Source: Tannerella sp. | GTDB taxonomy: Bacteria > Bacteroidota > Bacteroidia > Bacteroidales > Tannerellaceae | Assembly (NCBI GenBank): GCA_031257565.1 | Contig: JAIROL010000024.1 | Coordinates: 1 to 48,719 of the forward strand | Direction of reading: 5' to 3' | Length of the DNA: 48,719 bases | Part shown: positions 8,455 through 16,775 of the stretch, piece by piece | Position numbering within the stretch: the first letter of the stretch is position 1 | How the letters are laid out: every line of letters begins with the position of its first letter | Translations under genes and position numbers: made by a program | Notes under the pieces: model-generated | The model's input: the letters and a program-made list of their open reading frames with translations, nothing else | What the model was told of the DNA's origin: nothing | Databases searched by the model: none

Positions 8455-9129
8455 ATGTTCAGCGCATTATTTTATAAAGAATGGATAAAAACGAGGCGTG
8501 TCATTCTGATGACGGGAATCATACTTGCCGCCCTTATCGTTTATACGTTTATTAATACGGGACAAATGTTTCGTATAAGCGGCCATGTACAGACATGGTC
8601 GTCCGTATTATTGAAAGATATGTCCGTTTTACCGGAAATAGCTAAATGGTTTCCTCTGCTTGTCGGGCTTTTAGTAGGTTTGGTACAGTTTGTTCCCGAA
8701 ATGACCGACAAACGTCTCAAACTGACCCTTCATCTGCCGTTGCCGGAGTTGAAAATTGTCCTTTCGGCGCTTTTGTATGGCGCGATAGTCTTGTTTCTGA
8801 TATATCTTCTGATGTATATGATTCTGGGCGCAGGATTACGTTTCTATTATGCAACGGAAATTATCACTTCCATGACATGGCAGCTCCTGCCGTATTTTCT
8901 GGGCGGGCTGGCCGGCTATATCTTTACGGCCTGGGTTTGTCTGGAACCGATATGGCGTCAACGGATATTTAATGCCTCGGCGGCTGTTGGGGGACTGTAT
9001 TTATTTTTTATGGATGCTAAACAAGGCGCTTACATCACCTTTTTGCCCTATCTTGTCGCGCTTGTCATTGTGGGATTCTGTTTCCCGTTCTACTCGGCTG
9101 CGAGATTTAAGGACGGAGCGCAGAAATAA
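8455..9129 (+). CDS. ABC transporter membrane protein (ABC-2-like)
   Basis: A 224-residue hydrophobic protein with about six membrane helices (approximately 17-35, 64-82, 99-128, 145-165, 173-190, 196-215), no signal peptide and no extended soluble domain. Position seven bases after the ATPase, together with the topology, makes it the permease of this transporter. It is shorter than most ABC-2 permeases. I recognise no specific subfamily. Confidence 0.72.
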   Translation: MFSALFYKEWIKTRRVILMTGIILAALIVYTFINTGQMFRISGHVQTWSSVLLKDMSVLPEIAKWFPLLVGLLVGLVQFVPEMTDKRLKLTLHLPLPELKIVLSALLYGAIVLFLIYLLMYMILGAGLRFYYATEIITSMTWQLLPYFLGGLAGYIFTAWVCLEPIWRQRIFNASAAVGGLYLFFMDAKQGAYITFLPYLVALVIVGFCFPFYSAARFKDGAQK

Positions 9130-9142
9130 CGAACAGCAATAA

Positions 9143-10381
9143 ATGAAAGAGAAAATGATACGCAAGAAATATACATATTACATTATTCTGGTTTTCATTA
9201 CGATTATGGGTATATGGCTCATTCCGTCGCTTGTGAAGAAAGCGACCTGTTCGCCGGACGACTATCCGTTTGTTTATTATAGTTCTATGATGAAAGAATT
9301 TGGAATTGTCGATTACAAAGATAAAAAAACGCCGCTTAGCGATCTGAAAGGAAATAAATTTACGACGGCTCAGTTCGATTCGCTGATGCCTCTTCTTAAT
9401 TTTCGCCAGTTAATGTCTGATGGGCGTTTGCCGGACAGCATAGGAGGAATAGCAATCACACCTCCTCTATTAAGGTCAAAGTCAGTGGTTTTCAGATATA
9501 CTCCGAAAGAACGGCAAACGCCGGATGGAGGGTTATACATCATGTTCGAGTCGATGCCTAAAAGGGTAGGACTGGAGATGCCGGAAGATGTGTTTCGTAT
9601 GAAGAATGAAATAGAATTTATTGATGTGCAGACAAATGCAGTCAATCGAGAAAAGAGCGATTTATTCGCAAAAGCGCTGGAGAAAGCAGGTTACAGCTTT
9701 CCCGCTCAGTGGTCGGTCGGTAATCCGAATCCGCGCAAAGCCTATGACGAAGGATATTTTAGTCTGGATGATAAAAGAAACTTGTATCATCTGAAAATGG
9801 CGAATAATCGTCCGTTTGTCAGGAATACGCGTATTGCCGAAATAATGGATATTGCCTGGTTCTCGATGTATGAAGCTCCGGATAAACGTTTTTACGGATT
9901 TCTGTTCGATAAACAAGGCGGTCTTTATATCGTGGAAAGTCGCGATGGGAAGTATGCGCCGCTAAAACTTGATATTCCCCCTGTTGATATAACGAAGGAT
10001 CAAGTGGTAGTCATGGGGAACTTGTTGTACTGGACTGTTTCAGTTACCACTCTCCGGAATAAAAGTTTCTATGGTTTGGAAACAGAGACATTGAAGAAGG
10101 TAGCGGAATATTCCGTAGATAGACAGGACAATAAATGGGATAAGGCGTCTAAATGGCTTTTTCCTTATTACCTGACATTTCAGGATCCGAATAGCGATTA
10201 CATTTATCCGCAAATACGCTATACGGGCGCTTACGGATATGGAGCGAATATATTATTAGCTGTGGTTTCCGGAATTTTTATTTCAGGTAGCCGAAACAGA
10301 AAAATATTTAACATACTGTTTATCATACTTACCGGCGTAGCCGGTATGATTGCATTACTTTTATTACCGAAGGGAAATTAA
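9143..10381 (+). CDS. membrane-anchored protein, DUF4857-like
   Basis: A 412-residue protein with one N-terminal membrane helix (about 11-31), a long extracytoplasmic domain (about 35-360) and two hydrophobic segments at the C-terminus (about 364-382 and 388-408). The layout and text resemble the Bacteroidetes family DUF4857, which I recall beside ABC transporters and PepSY proteins; this is unverified. The central region with repeated aromatic and Gly residues (DEGYFSLDDKRNLYHLKM) could form a propeller-like fold. It sits 13 bases after the permease in the same operon and may be an accessory component of the transporter. Confidence 0.6.
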   Translation: MKEKMIRKKYTYYIILVFITIMGIWLIPSLVKKATCSPDDYPFVYYSSMMKEFGIVDYKDKKTPLSDLKGNKFTTAQFDSLMPLLNFRQLMSDGRLPDSIGGIAITPPLLRSKSVVFRYTPKERQTPDGGLYIMFESMPKRVGLEMPEDVFRMKNEIEFIDVQTNAVNREKSDLFAKALEKAGYSFPAQWSVGNPNPRKAYDEGYFSLDDKRNLYHLKMANNRPFVRNTRIAEIMDIAWFSMYEAPDKRFYGFLFDKQGGLYIVESRDGKYAPLKLDIPPVDITKDQVVVMGNLLYWTVSVTTLRNKSFYGLETETLKKVAEYSVDRQDNKWDKASKWLFPYYLTFQDPNSDYIYPQIRYTGAYGYGANILLAVVSGIFISGSRNRKIFNILFIILTGVAGMIALLLLPKGN

Positions 10382-10396
10382 ACAAATAAACGATAG

Positions 10397-10945
10397 ATGA
10401 TGAAAAAGATTTTATTTTTAGCCGTTGTGTTGTCATGTATGGCAGCATGTAACAACAAAAGTGCGGAACAACAGTCAGCGGGACAAAACGAAGAAGTAAA
10501 AACGTATGCCGCCGATGCATCGGTTTATAAGCTTGATAGCTTATTGGCGGCAGCCGATCAGTTGGTAGATCAGACTGTGACGGTACGCGGTTTCGTTACG
10601 CATACCTGTAAGCATTCGGGAAAACGTTGCTTTATCGTCGGCGACGATCAGAAAACATCCTTTCGCGTGGAAGCCGGAGGTGAAATAGGCGGATTTAACC
10701 GTGAGCTGACAGGCTCGGAACTGGCCATTACCGGTATTGTTAGAGAGCGTCGTCTGACAAAAGAATATATTGATCAATACGAAGAACAGGTCAATGAGAA
10801 AAAACTCCAGGAAGACGGTTCTGCCGAAACATGTCAGGCGGAATTGAATAATATAAACGGGATGCGCGAATGGATGAAAGCCAATAATAAGAATTACTAT
10901 TCGATTTATTATATGGATGGCGAAAGCTATGAAGTTGTGGAATAA
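10397..10945 (+). CDS. lipoprotein with OB-fold-like domain
   Basis: A 182-residue protein with a lipoprotein signal peptide (MMKKILFLAVVLSCMAAC, lipobox Cys18), a low-complexity linker and a domain of about 100 residues (DQTVTVRGFVTHTCKHSGK...ELAITGIVRERRL) whose strand pattern resembles the OB fold of tRNA_anti-like periplasmic proteins. The motif HTCKHSGKRC clusters His and Cys and could bind metal or haem. The previous gene ends 15 bases upstream and the next one starts inside the end of this gene. With a PepSY-associated protein next door, a role in metal or haem handling at the envelope is plausible but unproven. Confidence 0.65.
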   Translation: MMKKILFLAVVLSCMAACNNKSAEQQSAGQNEEVKTYAADASVYKLDSLLAAADQLVDQTVTVRGFVTHTCKHSGKRCFIVGDDQKTSFRVEAGGEIGGFNRELTGSELAITGIVRERRLTKEYIDQYEEQVNEKKLQEDGSAETCQAELNNINGMREWMKANNKNYYSIYYMDGESYEVVE

Positions 10946-11516
10946 CAGCAATGGAAGATATCTCGAACAGAAGAGTAAACCGAAAAACAGAATACTCCGT
11001 TGGTTGAGGGTCATACATCGCGACCTGGGATTCCTGATGGTTGGCGTATGTCTTGTATACGGCATTTCAGGATTTCTGCTCAATCACATGAACGGTAAGG
11101 ATCCTGCGTATAAAACGCAAGAAGAAACATTGCAGATAGATAAAAACCTGTCGCACGAAGAACTCTCTGTTTTGTGGAAAGACAAAGGGTTGCCCGAGTT
11201 AAAAAAAGTGATGACAATTGATGACGTACATTCGCGCCTGATGCTGAACGGCGGGGTGGGAGCGTATAATTCGGCAACAGGAATAGCGGATTATGAAATG
11301 CACTCCAAAAACGAATTCGTTTACTGGATAAACCGTCTTCATTACAATAAGATAAAAGGTTGGAGCGTAATGGCCGATTTATTCGCATTCTCCCTGATCT
11401 TCTTCGCGCTCTCCGGATTGTTTATGGTTAAAGGACGGAAAGGATTAGCCGGTAGCGGGAAATGGTTCCTGCTGGCAGGACTTGTTATTCCGATTCTTTA
11501 TATTGTATTGACTTAA
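10929..11516 (+). CDS. PepSY-associated transmembrane protein
   Basis: A 195-residue membrane protein from the ATG at 10929 (an ATG at 10917 would add four residues). It overlaps the previous gene by 17 bp. The N-terminal segment LRWLRVIHRDLGFLMVGV with a His in the first helix, the GISGFLLNH motif, and the later RLHYNKIKGW before a second helix pair are typical of the PepSY-associated TM family. Members accompany TonB-dependent siderophore or haem receptors and ferric reductases (PiuB-like). It has about four helices: 27-48, 145-165, and one or two at the C-terminus (about 175-193). It is the last gene of the operon. No TonB receptor lies nearby. Confidence 0.75.
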   Translation: MKLWNNSNGRYLEQKSKPKNRILRWLRVIHRDLGFLMVGVCLVYGISGFLLNHMNGKDPAYKTQEETLQIDKNLSHEELSVLWKDKGLPELKKVMTIDDVHSRLMLNGGVGAYNSATGIADYEMHSKNEFVYWINRLHYNKIKGWSVMADLFAFSLIFFALSGLFMVKGRKGLAGSGKWFLLAGLVIPILYIVLT

Positions 11517-11585
11517 CACGGATTGCAGCTTACGATGAGTTAATATTCTTGTAACTAATATTTCCATTTCAATACCTGCACTTTT

Positions 11586-11616
11586 TTTGCAAATTCACTT
11601 TTAGATCGTAAATTTG
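11586..11616 (+). promoter_or_regulatory. Bacteroides-type promoter of the DUF4143 ATPase
   Basis: TTTG at 11586-11589, a 19-bp spacer and TAAATTTG at 11609-11616 match the consensus fully. The ATG lies 17 bases after the -7 element. Confidence 0.72.
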
Positions 11617-11633
11617 CAAAAAAATATTTTGTG

Positions 11634-12815
11634 ATGATAAAACGTGAATTACAAAACAAGATAGAAGAGATGGCGAAGAAGTATCCGGTTGTTACTTTGA
11701 CCGGACCTCGTCAATCAGGAAAATCAACACTCTTAAAAACTACGTTTCCGGATTATAATTACGTAACAGTTGAAGATCCTGATATCCGTTTGTATGCATC
11801 AGAGGACCCACGCGGTTTTTTAGCAACCTACCCGGACAAAACGATAATAGATGAAATTCAACGTGTACCGGAACTGTTTTCTTACATACAAGGGCGCGTA
11901 GACAAAGAAAATAAGGAAGGGATGTATTTTCTGGCCGGTTCTCATAATTTTTTATTGATGCAACATGTAGGCCAGTCACTCGCCGGCAGAACTGCTGTTC
12001 TACGCTTGTTGCCATTCTCTCATGCAGAAATGCAAACTGAAAACATTTTTCCGGAAACTGTCGATGAAGAAATTTTCAAAGGAGGTTATCCTCGTCTTTA
12101 TGATAAAAATATTGCTCCCGGCGATTTTTATCCTTATTACATCCAAACCTATGTAGAAAGGGATGTACGGTTGATAAAGAATATTGGCGATTTGAGTAAA
12201 TTCATCCGCTTCATAAAATTATGTGCCGGACGTATCGGTCAATTATTAAATCTTTCATCGCTTGCCAACGAATGTGGAATTGCCGTATCTACTGCACAGA
12301 CTTGGGTTTCGTTACTTGAAGCAAGCTATATTCTTTACTTACTCAAACCGGATTATAATAATTATGCAAAACGATTGGTTAAAAGCCCTAAGTTATATTT
12401 TTATGACACAGGGTTAGCTTGTTCGCTTTTGGACATTAGTGATGCGAAACAGATTTCTACGCATTTTCTACGAGGAGGACTTTTTGAGAATCTTGTGATA
12501 AATGAATTTATAAAAAAAGCGTTCAACACAGGCAAAGAACCTGAAATTACATTCTGGCGAGATAGTACCGGAAACGAGGTTGATTTGCTCAATATTGTAA
12601 ATGGAGAGCAAAATGCTTGGGAAATTAAATCGGGAGCGACTTTTTCTTCCGATTATTTCAAGAGTATTGGTAAATGGGCGCAATTATCCGGTACTGCTAC
12701 AGAACGACTTCATGCAGTATACACAGGGGACAAATCAATGAAAACATCAAATGGAGATGTTGTTGCCTGGAAAGATTTATGTTACTACTTCTTCCATATT
12801 TATTCATTCCAATAA
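11634..12815 (+). CDS. ATP-binding protein, AAA_14 plus DUF4143
   Basis: A complete 393-residue protein from ATG 11634 (a GTG one codon earlier is the alternative). It contains the AAA_14 core with Walker A TGPRQSGKST (about 23-32), Walker B TIIDEIQRV and the sensor-like FLAGSHNF. The C-terminal DUF4143 domain follows a winged-helix-like stretch (LANECGIAVSTAQTWVSLLEAS). Near the end, NEVDLLN ... AWEIKSG has the spacing of a PD-(D/E)XK nuclease-like core, a known feature of the family. These single-gene ATPases are common in Bacteroidetes, their role is not established, and they spread as mobile or toxin-like orphan genes. It is monocistronic with its own promoter. Confidence 0.88.
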   Translation: MIKRELQNKIEEMAKKYPVVTLTGPRQSGKSTLLKTTFPDYNYVTVEDPDIRLYASEDPRGFLATYPDKTIIDEIQRVPELFSYIQGRVDKENKEGMYFLAGSHNFLLMQHVGQSLAGRTAVLRLLPFSHAEMQTENIFPETVDEEIFKGGYPRLYDKNIAPGDFYPYYIQTYVERDVRLIKNIGDLSKFIRFIKLCAGRIGQLLNLSSLANECGIAVSTAQTWVSLLEASYILYLLKPDYNNYAKRLVKSPKLYFYDTGLACSLLDISDAKQISTHFLRGGLFENLVINEFIKKAFNTGKEPEITFWRDSTGNEVDLLNIVNGEQNAWEIKSGATFSSDYFKSIGKWAQLSGTATERLHAVYTGDKSMKTSNGDVVAWKDLCYYFFHIYSFQ

Positions 12816-12862
12816 TTCGCCGTATTCCGGAAGATTAAATATCTACGAAGCTTTGCCGGCAA

Positions 12863-13957
12863 TTAAGATTTTAACTTATAAAACAGCAGCACAGGATTAT
12901 CTGTAACGGATAACCCCGATAATGATTTATCATATTCCATGACAACGGGAAAAGATTCAATAACATACTCCGCCTCAATGCTGTCTATCAAATAATTATC
13001 GTCAAAATACATTGGTGCAAACCTCTCAAGACCCGCTATTATATCATTTACTGTTTTTCCCGATTTCGTTATTTTAGTTTCCCTGTCGGTAAACGAGAAA
13101 TGACGAATATTCTTTAAAAAAAAATCCAATACGACTAATTTGTCTGATATATAAAATTTATCTCTAATGATATAGTCAAATTCGTCGGAATATATGTTAT
13201 AATCGCCAATGAATCGATTGGCGGGAAACGTCTTGTTTCCAAAAGAAATGTTTATATTTCCGTCCCATTGATCGTCTTTTTTCTTGTAGATTATGTTCCC
13301 GTAGCGGGGAGAAAAATAGAATTCATCATTATTAACTTGAAAGACATTACTCGACATCCAATTCATCATTGTCTCTCCATTATATTCTCCTCGTGGAAAG
13401 TATCCCTTTATGATTCTTCCGTTTTTATCAATGTGTTCCAATTGATAATCTTCCGTCCACGGAGAAGGCTCGTTATATGTCCAAAAAGTTGTGTCTGTAA
13501 CAATAACATTACTGCTATAAGACGAATATCCGGTCTTTTCTTTCAAATTGAAATTAAAGTCATAAAGCAATAAGGACTGAGTGGAAAAATCCAACACTAA
13601 AATTCCTTTTTCTGAAACGCACATATCTTTTAACAAAACATATTCGCCGGGGCCTGCACCCCGCCTGTTTAAACAACCGGTAAATGCGCCGTTCTTGTCG
13701 AAGATATAAACCGCATTTGACAAGTCGTCCAATATGTAAATCCTGTCTTCATACAGTTGTATTTTAGCTATATTGCCAATGATACAGTCGCCGCTTGTTT
13801 CCAGTTTTACAACACTCACATCTTCCACATATTCAGACAACCTGACTTCCGAAAGATTCTTATAATCAACCGTTATCTGTGTCTCGAAATCGTTTGACTG
13901 TTTATCGCTACATGATATTAATAATAGCAGCAGTATTAACGTGTCATTTGTTTTCAT
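12863..13957 (-). CDS. 6-bladed beta-propeller lipoprotein (second of pair)
   Basis: A 364-residue lipoprotein (signal MKTNDTLILLLLLISC, Cys16). The body has the rhythm of the Bacteroidetes 6-bladed beta-propeller family: an opening LSEYVEDVSVVKLET, the conserved blade motif YILDDLSNAVYIFDKNGAF and the GAGPGEY turn, followed by repeated Y/F-x-x-D strands. It is transcribed after a second homologue and an NVEALA peptide on the same strand. These propellers regularly accompany NVEALA genes. They are thought to sit on the cell surface or periplasm, but their ligand is unknown. The gene ends 47 bp from a convergent ATPase gene. Confidence 0.82.
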   Translation of the reverse strand: MKTNDTLILLLLLISCSDKQSNDFETQITVDYKNLSEVRLSEYVEDVSVVKLETSGDCIIGNIAKIQLYEDRIYILDDLSNAVYIFDKNGAFTGCLNRRGAGPGEYVLLKDMCVSEKGILVLDFSTQSLLLYDFNFNLKEKTGYSSYSSNVIVTDTTFWTYNEPSPWTEDYQLEHIDKNGRIIKGYFPRGEYNGETMMNWMSSNVFQVNNDEFYFSPRYGNIIYKKKDDQWDGNINISFGNKTFPANRFIGDYNIYSDEFDYIIRDKFYISDKLVVLDFFLKNIRHFSFTDRETKITKSGKTVNDIIAGLERFAPMYFDDNYLIDSIEAEYVIESFPVVMEYDKSLSGLSVTDNPVLLFYKLKS

Positions 13958-14092
13958 TTTTCTTTAGTGTACCCTTTTCTTTGGACAATTTCCAATATCT
14001 AACCAAAAGATTTCTTCGTATTTTCCACTAATTCACCTTGATCGTTCGGTTCTCCGACTACAGATTGCATTGTCCTGTCTGTTGCAGCTGTT

Positions 14093-15187
14093 TCAGAGCG
14101 GCGCAATGTCATAAAACAACAATAAGTTCAGCTCATCTTCCAATTGATCCGTATCAAGTTGCATACCGGTGTATTCATTCATATTTATTCGGTCTTTTAT
14201 ATCCTCATAATAACAGACTCCTACCAGCGTTTCGCCCTGTTGCCAGCGCGGGAAGAAGGGCAGTCCGTCGTTTTCAAACTTTACCCTACCCACTTTCTGT
14301 ACGCCTTCCGACGGTTTGTAAAAGCAATAATAGCGTTCCATATCTTTCAAAAAACTGAAGATAAAACTTTCTCCACATACAAAGAAATGTTCGCAGAGCG
14401 CATAGGATTGTTCCGGAAGATCCGGGATGTGATTTACAACCACGTTTGACGGCGGATTGTGATGGATAAAATCCAAACGACGGAACAGAGCGCTTCCCGT
14501 ATGGTCGAACACAAAAATATGATTCGAAAATGCTTCCGTAAAAAATATTTTGCCTTCGACGGTTTTTACAAAGCGTTTGCCTGCTCCACCCTGATAATCT
14601 CCCGGGCCATCCTTTATATCCGGAAACGGCAGATAACTTTCCACAACAGCTCCCTTTTTGTCTGTGCAGACTACTTTATTGAGCGTGTCCTGACGGATTA
14701 AATTCTGCAGAAAAAATCCTCCTCCCGTCGCGATAAAATCCAGTGCGGAAAAACTGAGCGAAACCGTTTCCACAGGATTAAGTTCCCTGTCATAAACGAT
14801 GATATGACGGGTTGGCATATCCAGCAAATAAAGATTGTCGGCGTCAGACGCAAGCGCTGTCGGATTGACATATTCATTCGGGCCGCTTCCCCGGTGGCAT
14901 ACCTGTCTTGTCAGTTGACCGGTATTCACATCAAAGGCGCTTATTGAGGCGGTAATATCATCCAGAACATAAACAGTATCACCCATAAAGCATATATCCC
15001 TTATGTTCCCAAACAGATTCGCTTCCTTTACAATCAAAGGCAATATTCTGACTTGAGTAACAATATCTGATAATGCGATCTCCTGCTTTTTCCCCAAATC
15101 AATAACAACAGACTTCTTCCGTACCTCCTTTATATTACAAGAGTACAGTAAAAACGGCAAAATTGCAGCAACAAAAATATATTTCAT
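14093..15187 (-). CDS. 6-bladed beta-propeller lipoprotein (first of pair)
   Basis: A 364-residue lipoprotein (signal MKYIFVAAILPFLLYSC, Cys17), the same length as its downstream neighbour and clearly its paralogue: LSDIVTQVRILPL opening, VYVLDDITASISAFDV, then RGSGPNEY, matching GAGPGEY of the other copy at the same place. It starts 22 bp after the NVEALA peptide stop, so peptide and propeller are likely one transcript. Identity between the two propellers is low outside the blade motifs, so the duplication is old. The function is inferred only from family and context. Confidence 0.82.
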   Translation of the reverse strand: MKYIFVAAILPFLLYSCNIKEVRKKSVVIDLGKKQEIALSDIVTQVRILPLIVKEANLFGNIRDICFMGDTVYVLDDITASISAFDVNTGQLTRQVCHRGSGPNEYVNPTALASDADNLYLLDMPTRHIIVYDRELNPVETVSLSFSALDFIATGGGFFLQNLIRQDTLNKVVCTDKKGAVVESYLPFPDIKDGPGDYQGGAGKRFVKTVEGKIFFTEAFSNHIFVFDHTGSALFRRLDFIHHNPPSNVVVNHIPDLPEQSYALCEHFFVCGESFIFSFLKDMERYYCFYKPSEGVQKVGRVKFENDGLPFFPRWQQGETLVGVCYYEDIKDRINMNEYTGMQLDTDQLEDELNLLLFYDIAPL

Positions 15188-15209
15188 TCTTTAAGAGAAT
15201 ATATCATAT

Positions 15210-15512
15210 TCAACAATATTGTGTATGAGTTTTACAACCCGAACAGGAGTGGGAATGGTGACTTCTGCTACAACCCGGTCCATAATAGCTTGATGTCGAC
15301 TGATTTCCTGTCGCAGTACCGGAACTGTTGTAACATGCGACATGCATTACACAATAACAACTGCTTCCCCCACTTCCACTTTCATCAGCTAACGCCTCAA
15401 TGTTCGCTAATGCAATATCTGACAAAACAGCATCATTCCTGCTTTGCATCACATTCCAACCGGCTACTGTCACAATAGCTACTACACTTGCATAAAAAAA
15501 TGTTCTTTTCAT
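15210..15512 (-). CDS. NVEALA-family small secreted Cys-rich protein
   Basis: A 100-residue protein from the ATG at 15512. It has a cleavable or anchoring N-terminal helix (MKRTFFYASVVAIVTVAGWN), then the family hallmark SDIALANIEALADESG (usual form LANVEALA), then a Gly/Ser-rich tail with seven Cys (C-Y-C, A-C, G-C, S-C, S-G-C, final Y-C) and a His-rich stretch (SRSHHSHSCSGC). Family members are short, exported and of unknown function. The conserved motif separates leader from tail, like a processing or recognition element. The ATG at 15578 would add 22 residues before the obvious signal peptide and is rejected. A lone -7-like TACTTTTG lies at 15713-15706 on this strand. Confidence 0.85.
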   Translation of the reverse strand: MKRTFFYASVVAIVTVAGWNVMQSRNDAVLSDIALANIEALADESGSGGSSCYCVMHVACYNSSGTATGNQSTSSYYGPGCSRSHHSHSCSGCKTHTQYC

Positions 15513-15578
15513 TTTGTAAAAATTTAAATCTATTATAAATATTATTTCCACTATTGTCCTCTTTTCCGATAGAAACAT

Positions 15579-15968
15579 ATGAGTTGTCTTGTCGTCTCAT
15601 ATCTGTTGATATTCATATTAAACGTAGCTGATGTTGTAATCGTAAATTTGTTTATAGCGTTAAAGAATATTTTGTTCATAGTACTGAATTTTTAATTATT
15701 TTGCACAAAAGTAGTTTGAAAAAAACAAATGAAGGTTCCTTTTAGATTCCTTTTTATAAATATGTTTTATGACATATGCATATCTTTTCATTGCAACCAT
15801 TGTCCTCCCGTTATCAGGTTCAGCAAGTTCTTTTGGACGCAAAGACAATCCTGTCGTAAATAACTCCGGTATCATTAAGAACTTGGCGATTTCATATAGT
15901 ATATAACAATTTGTTGATCTTATTTAGGCGTATTTACTGTTTTTACTTTCTTATAAATAAATACGCTG
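15579..15968. other. intergenic region between divergent NVEALA and regulator genes
   Basis: About 390 bp without a convincing gene. It holds the promoters of both divergent units. On the minus strand a -7 match TACTTTTG ends at 15706, but no -33 TTTG at the right distance was found. A pair of ATTGTC/GACAAT arms brackets roughly 15795-15850. Nothing else is recognised. Confidence 0.4.
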
Positions 15969-16652
15969 ATGAAATATTTGATCCTTTATGCAGAAAATGA
16001 TAAGAGTTTGGCTGAGTTGTACATTGATGATTTTCATGATAACGGCTATGATGTAATCTGGGCTAAAAACGGACCGGAAGCTGTAATATTATATAAAGAA
16101 CATACTCCTGATATTGATCTTGTATTGCTTGATATAGAGATGCCCGGACTGGATGGATATCAGGTTGCAGAGAAGATAAGAAGAAATGATCCGGATACCC
16201 CTGTTATCTTTCTGACGTTACTGTCTGGTTCGGATCATGTGATTAAAGGATTAGATATGGGAGCCGACGACTATATCCATATAGATATTGATAAAAAAGA
16301 GGTATTTGCCAGAATACGCCGGGCTATACGGAGATATTCGGAAAAACACAATCCGATTGTCAATATAACTCCGGATACATATCTTGACGCCGCCAGCCGG
16401 ACATTGAGTTCATGCGGCTATTCCGAGAAGCTATCTTTTCGTGACAGTAACCTGTTGCGTCTACTGGTATCAAATAAAAATAAACCTCAAAAAAGAGAAT
16501 GGGTTATATCCCTGATATGGAAAGAGAATATAAATGGAAAAGAATACATGAATAAAAGTATCTCCAACTTGCGCAAACTGATGTCCAAGGATGAAAAAAT
16601 ACAGCTAATGGCAAATCGCGGGGACAGTATTGTTTTAATAGTTTGCGAGTGA
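15969..16652 (+). CDS. orphan OmpR-type response regulator (atypical receiver)
   Basis: A 227-residue protein: receiver domain (1-120) with acidic residues E9/D11, phospho-acceptor Asp55 in LLDIEMPG, Thr83, then an OmpR/PhoB-like winged helix (about 135-227; KREWVISLIWKENINGKEYMNKSISNLRKLM). The conserved receiver Lys that normally follows GADDYI (GADDYITKPF) is missing; the text reads GADDYIHIDIDKKEVF. No histidine kinase is adjacent, so it is an orphan. It is divergent from NVEALA locus 1 and is the natural candidate regulator of that locus. Loss of the Lys suggests an altered phosphorylation response. Confidence 0.85.
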   Translation: MKYLILYAENDKSLAELYIDDFHDNGYDVIWAKNGPEAVILYKEHTPDIDLVLLDIEMPGLDGYQVAEKIRRNDPDTPVIFLTLLSGSDHVIKGLDMGADDYIHIDIDKKEVFARIRRAIRRYSEKHNPIVNITPDTYLDAASRTLSSCGYSEKLSFRDSNLLRLLVSNKNKPQKREWVISLIWKENINGKEYMNKSISNLRKLMSKDEKIQLMANRGDSIVLIVCE

Positions 16653-16775
16653 CATACCGGCGCCATTCTAAAGAATAGTTTAGGATCCTTGTATGTTCTA
16701 AAATATCAATTTAAATATACAAGTCACTAATATTGGATTTGACCGGTCATTGAAATCGGGGTTGTTAAAAAATAA

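Noticed and set aside
15795..15850. Minus-strand text GAACCTGATAACGGG resembling the 3' part of a TPP riboswitch
   Set aside because: The 5' half (CTGAGA block) and the GCG-AGGGA end are not present, and no thiamine gene is downstream.
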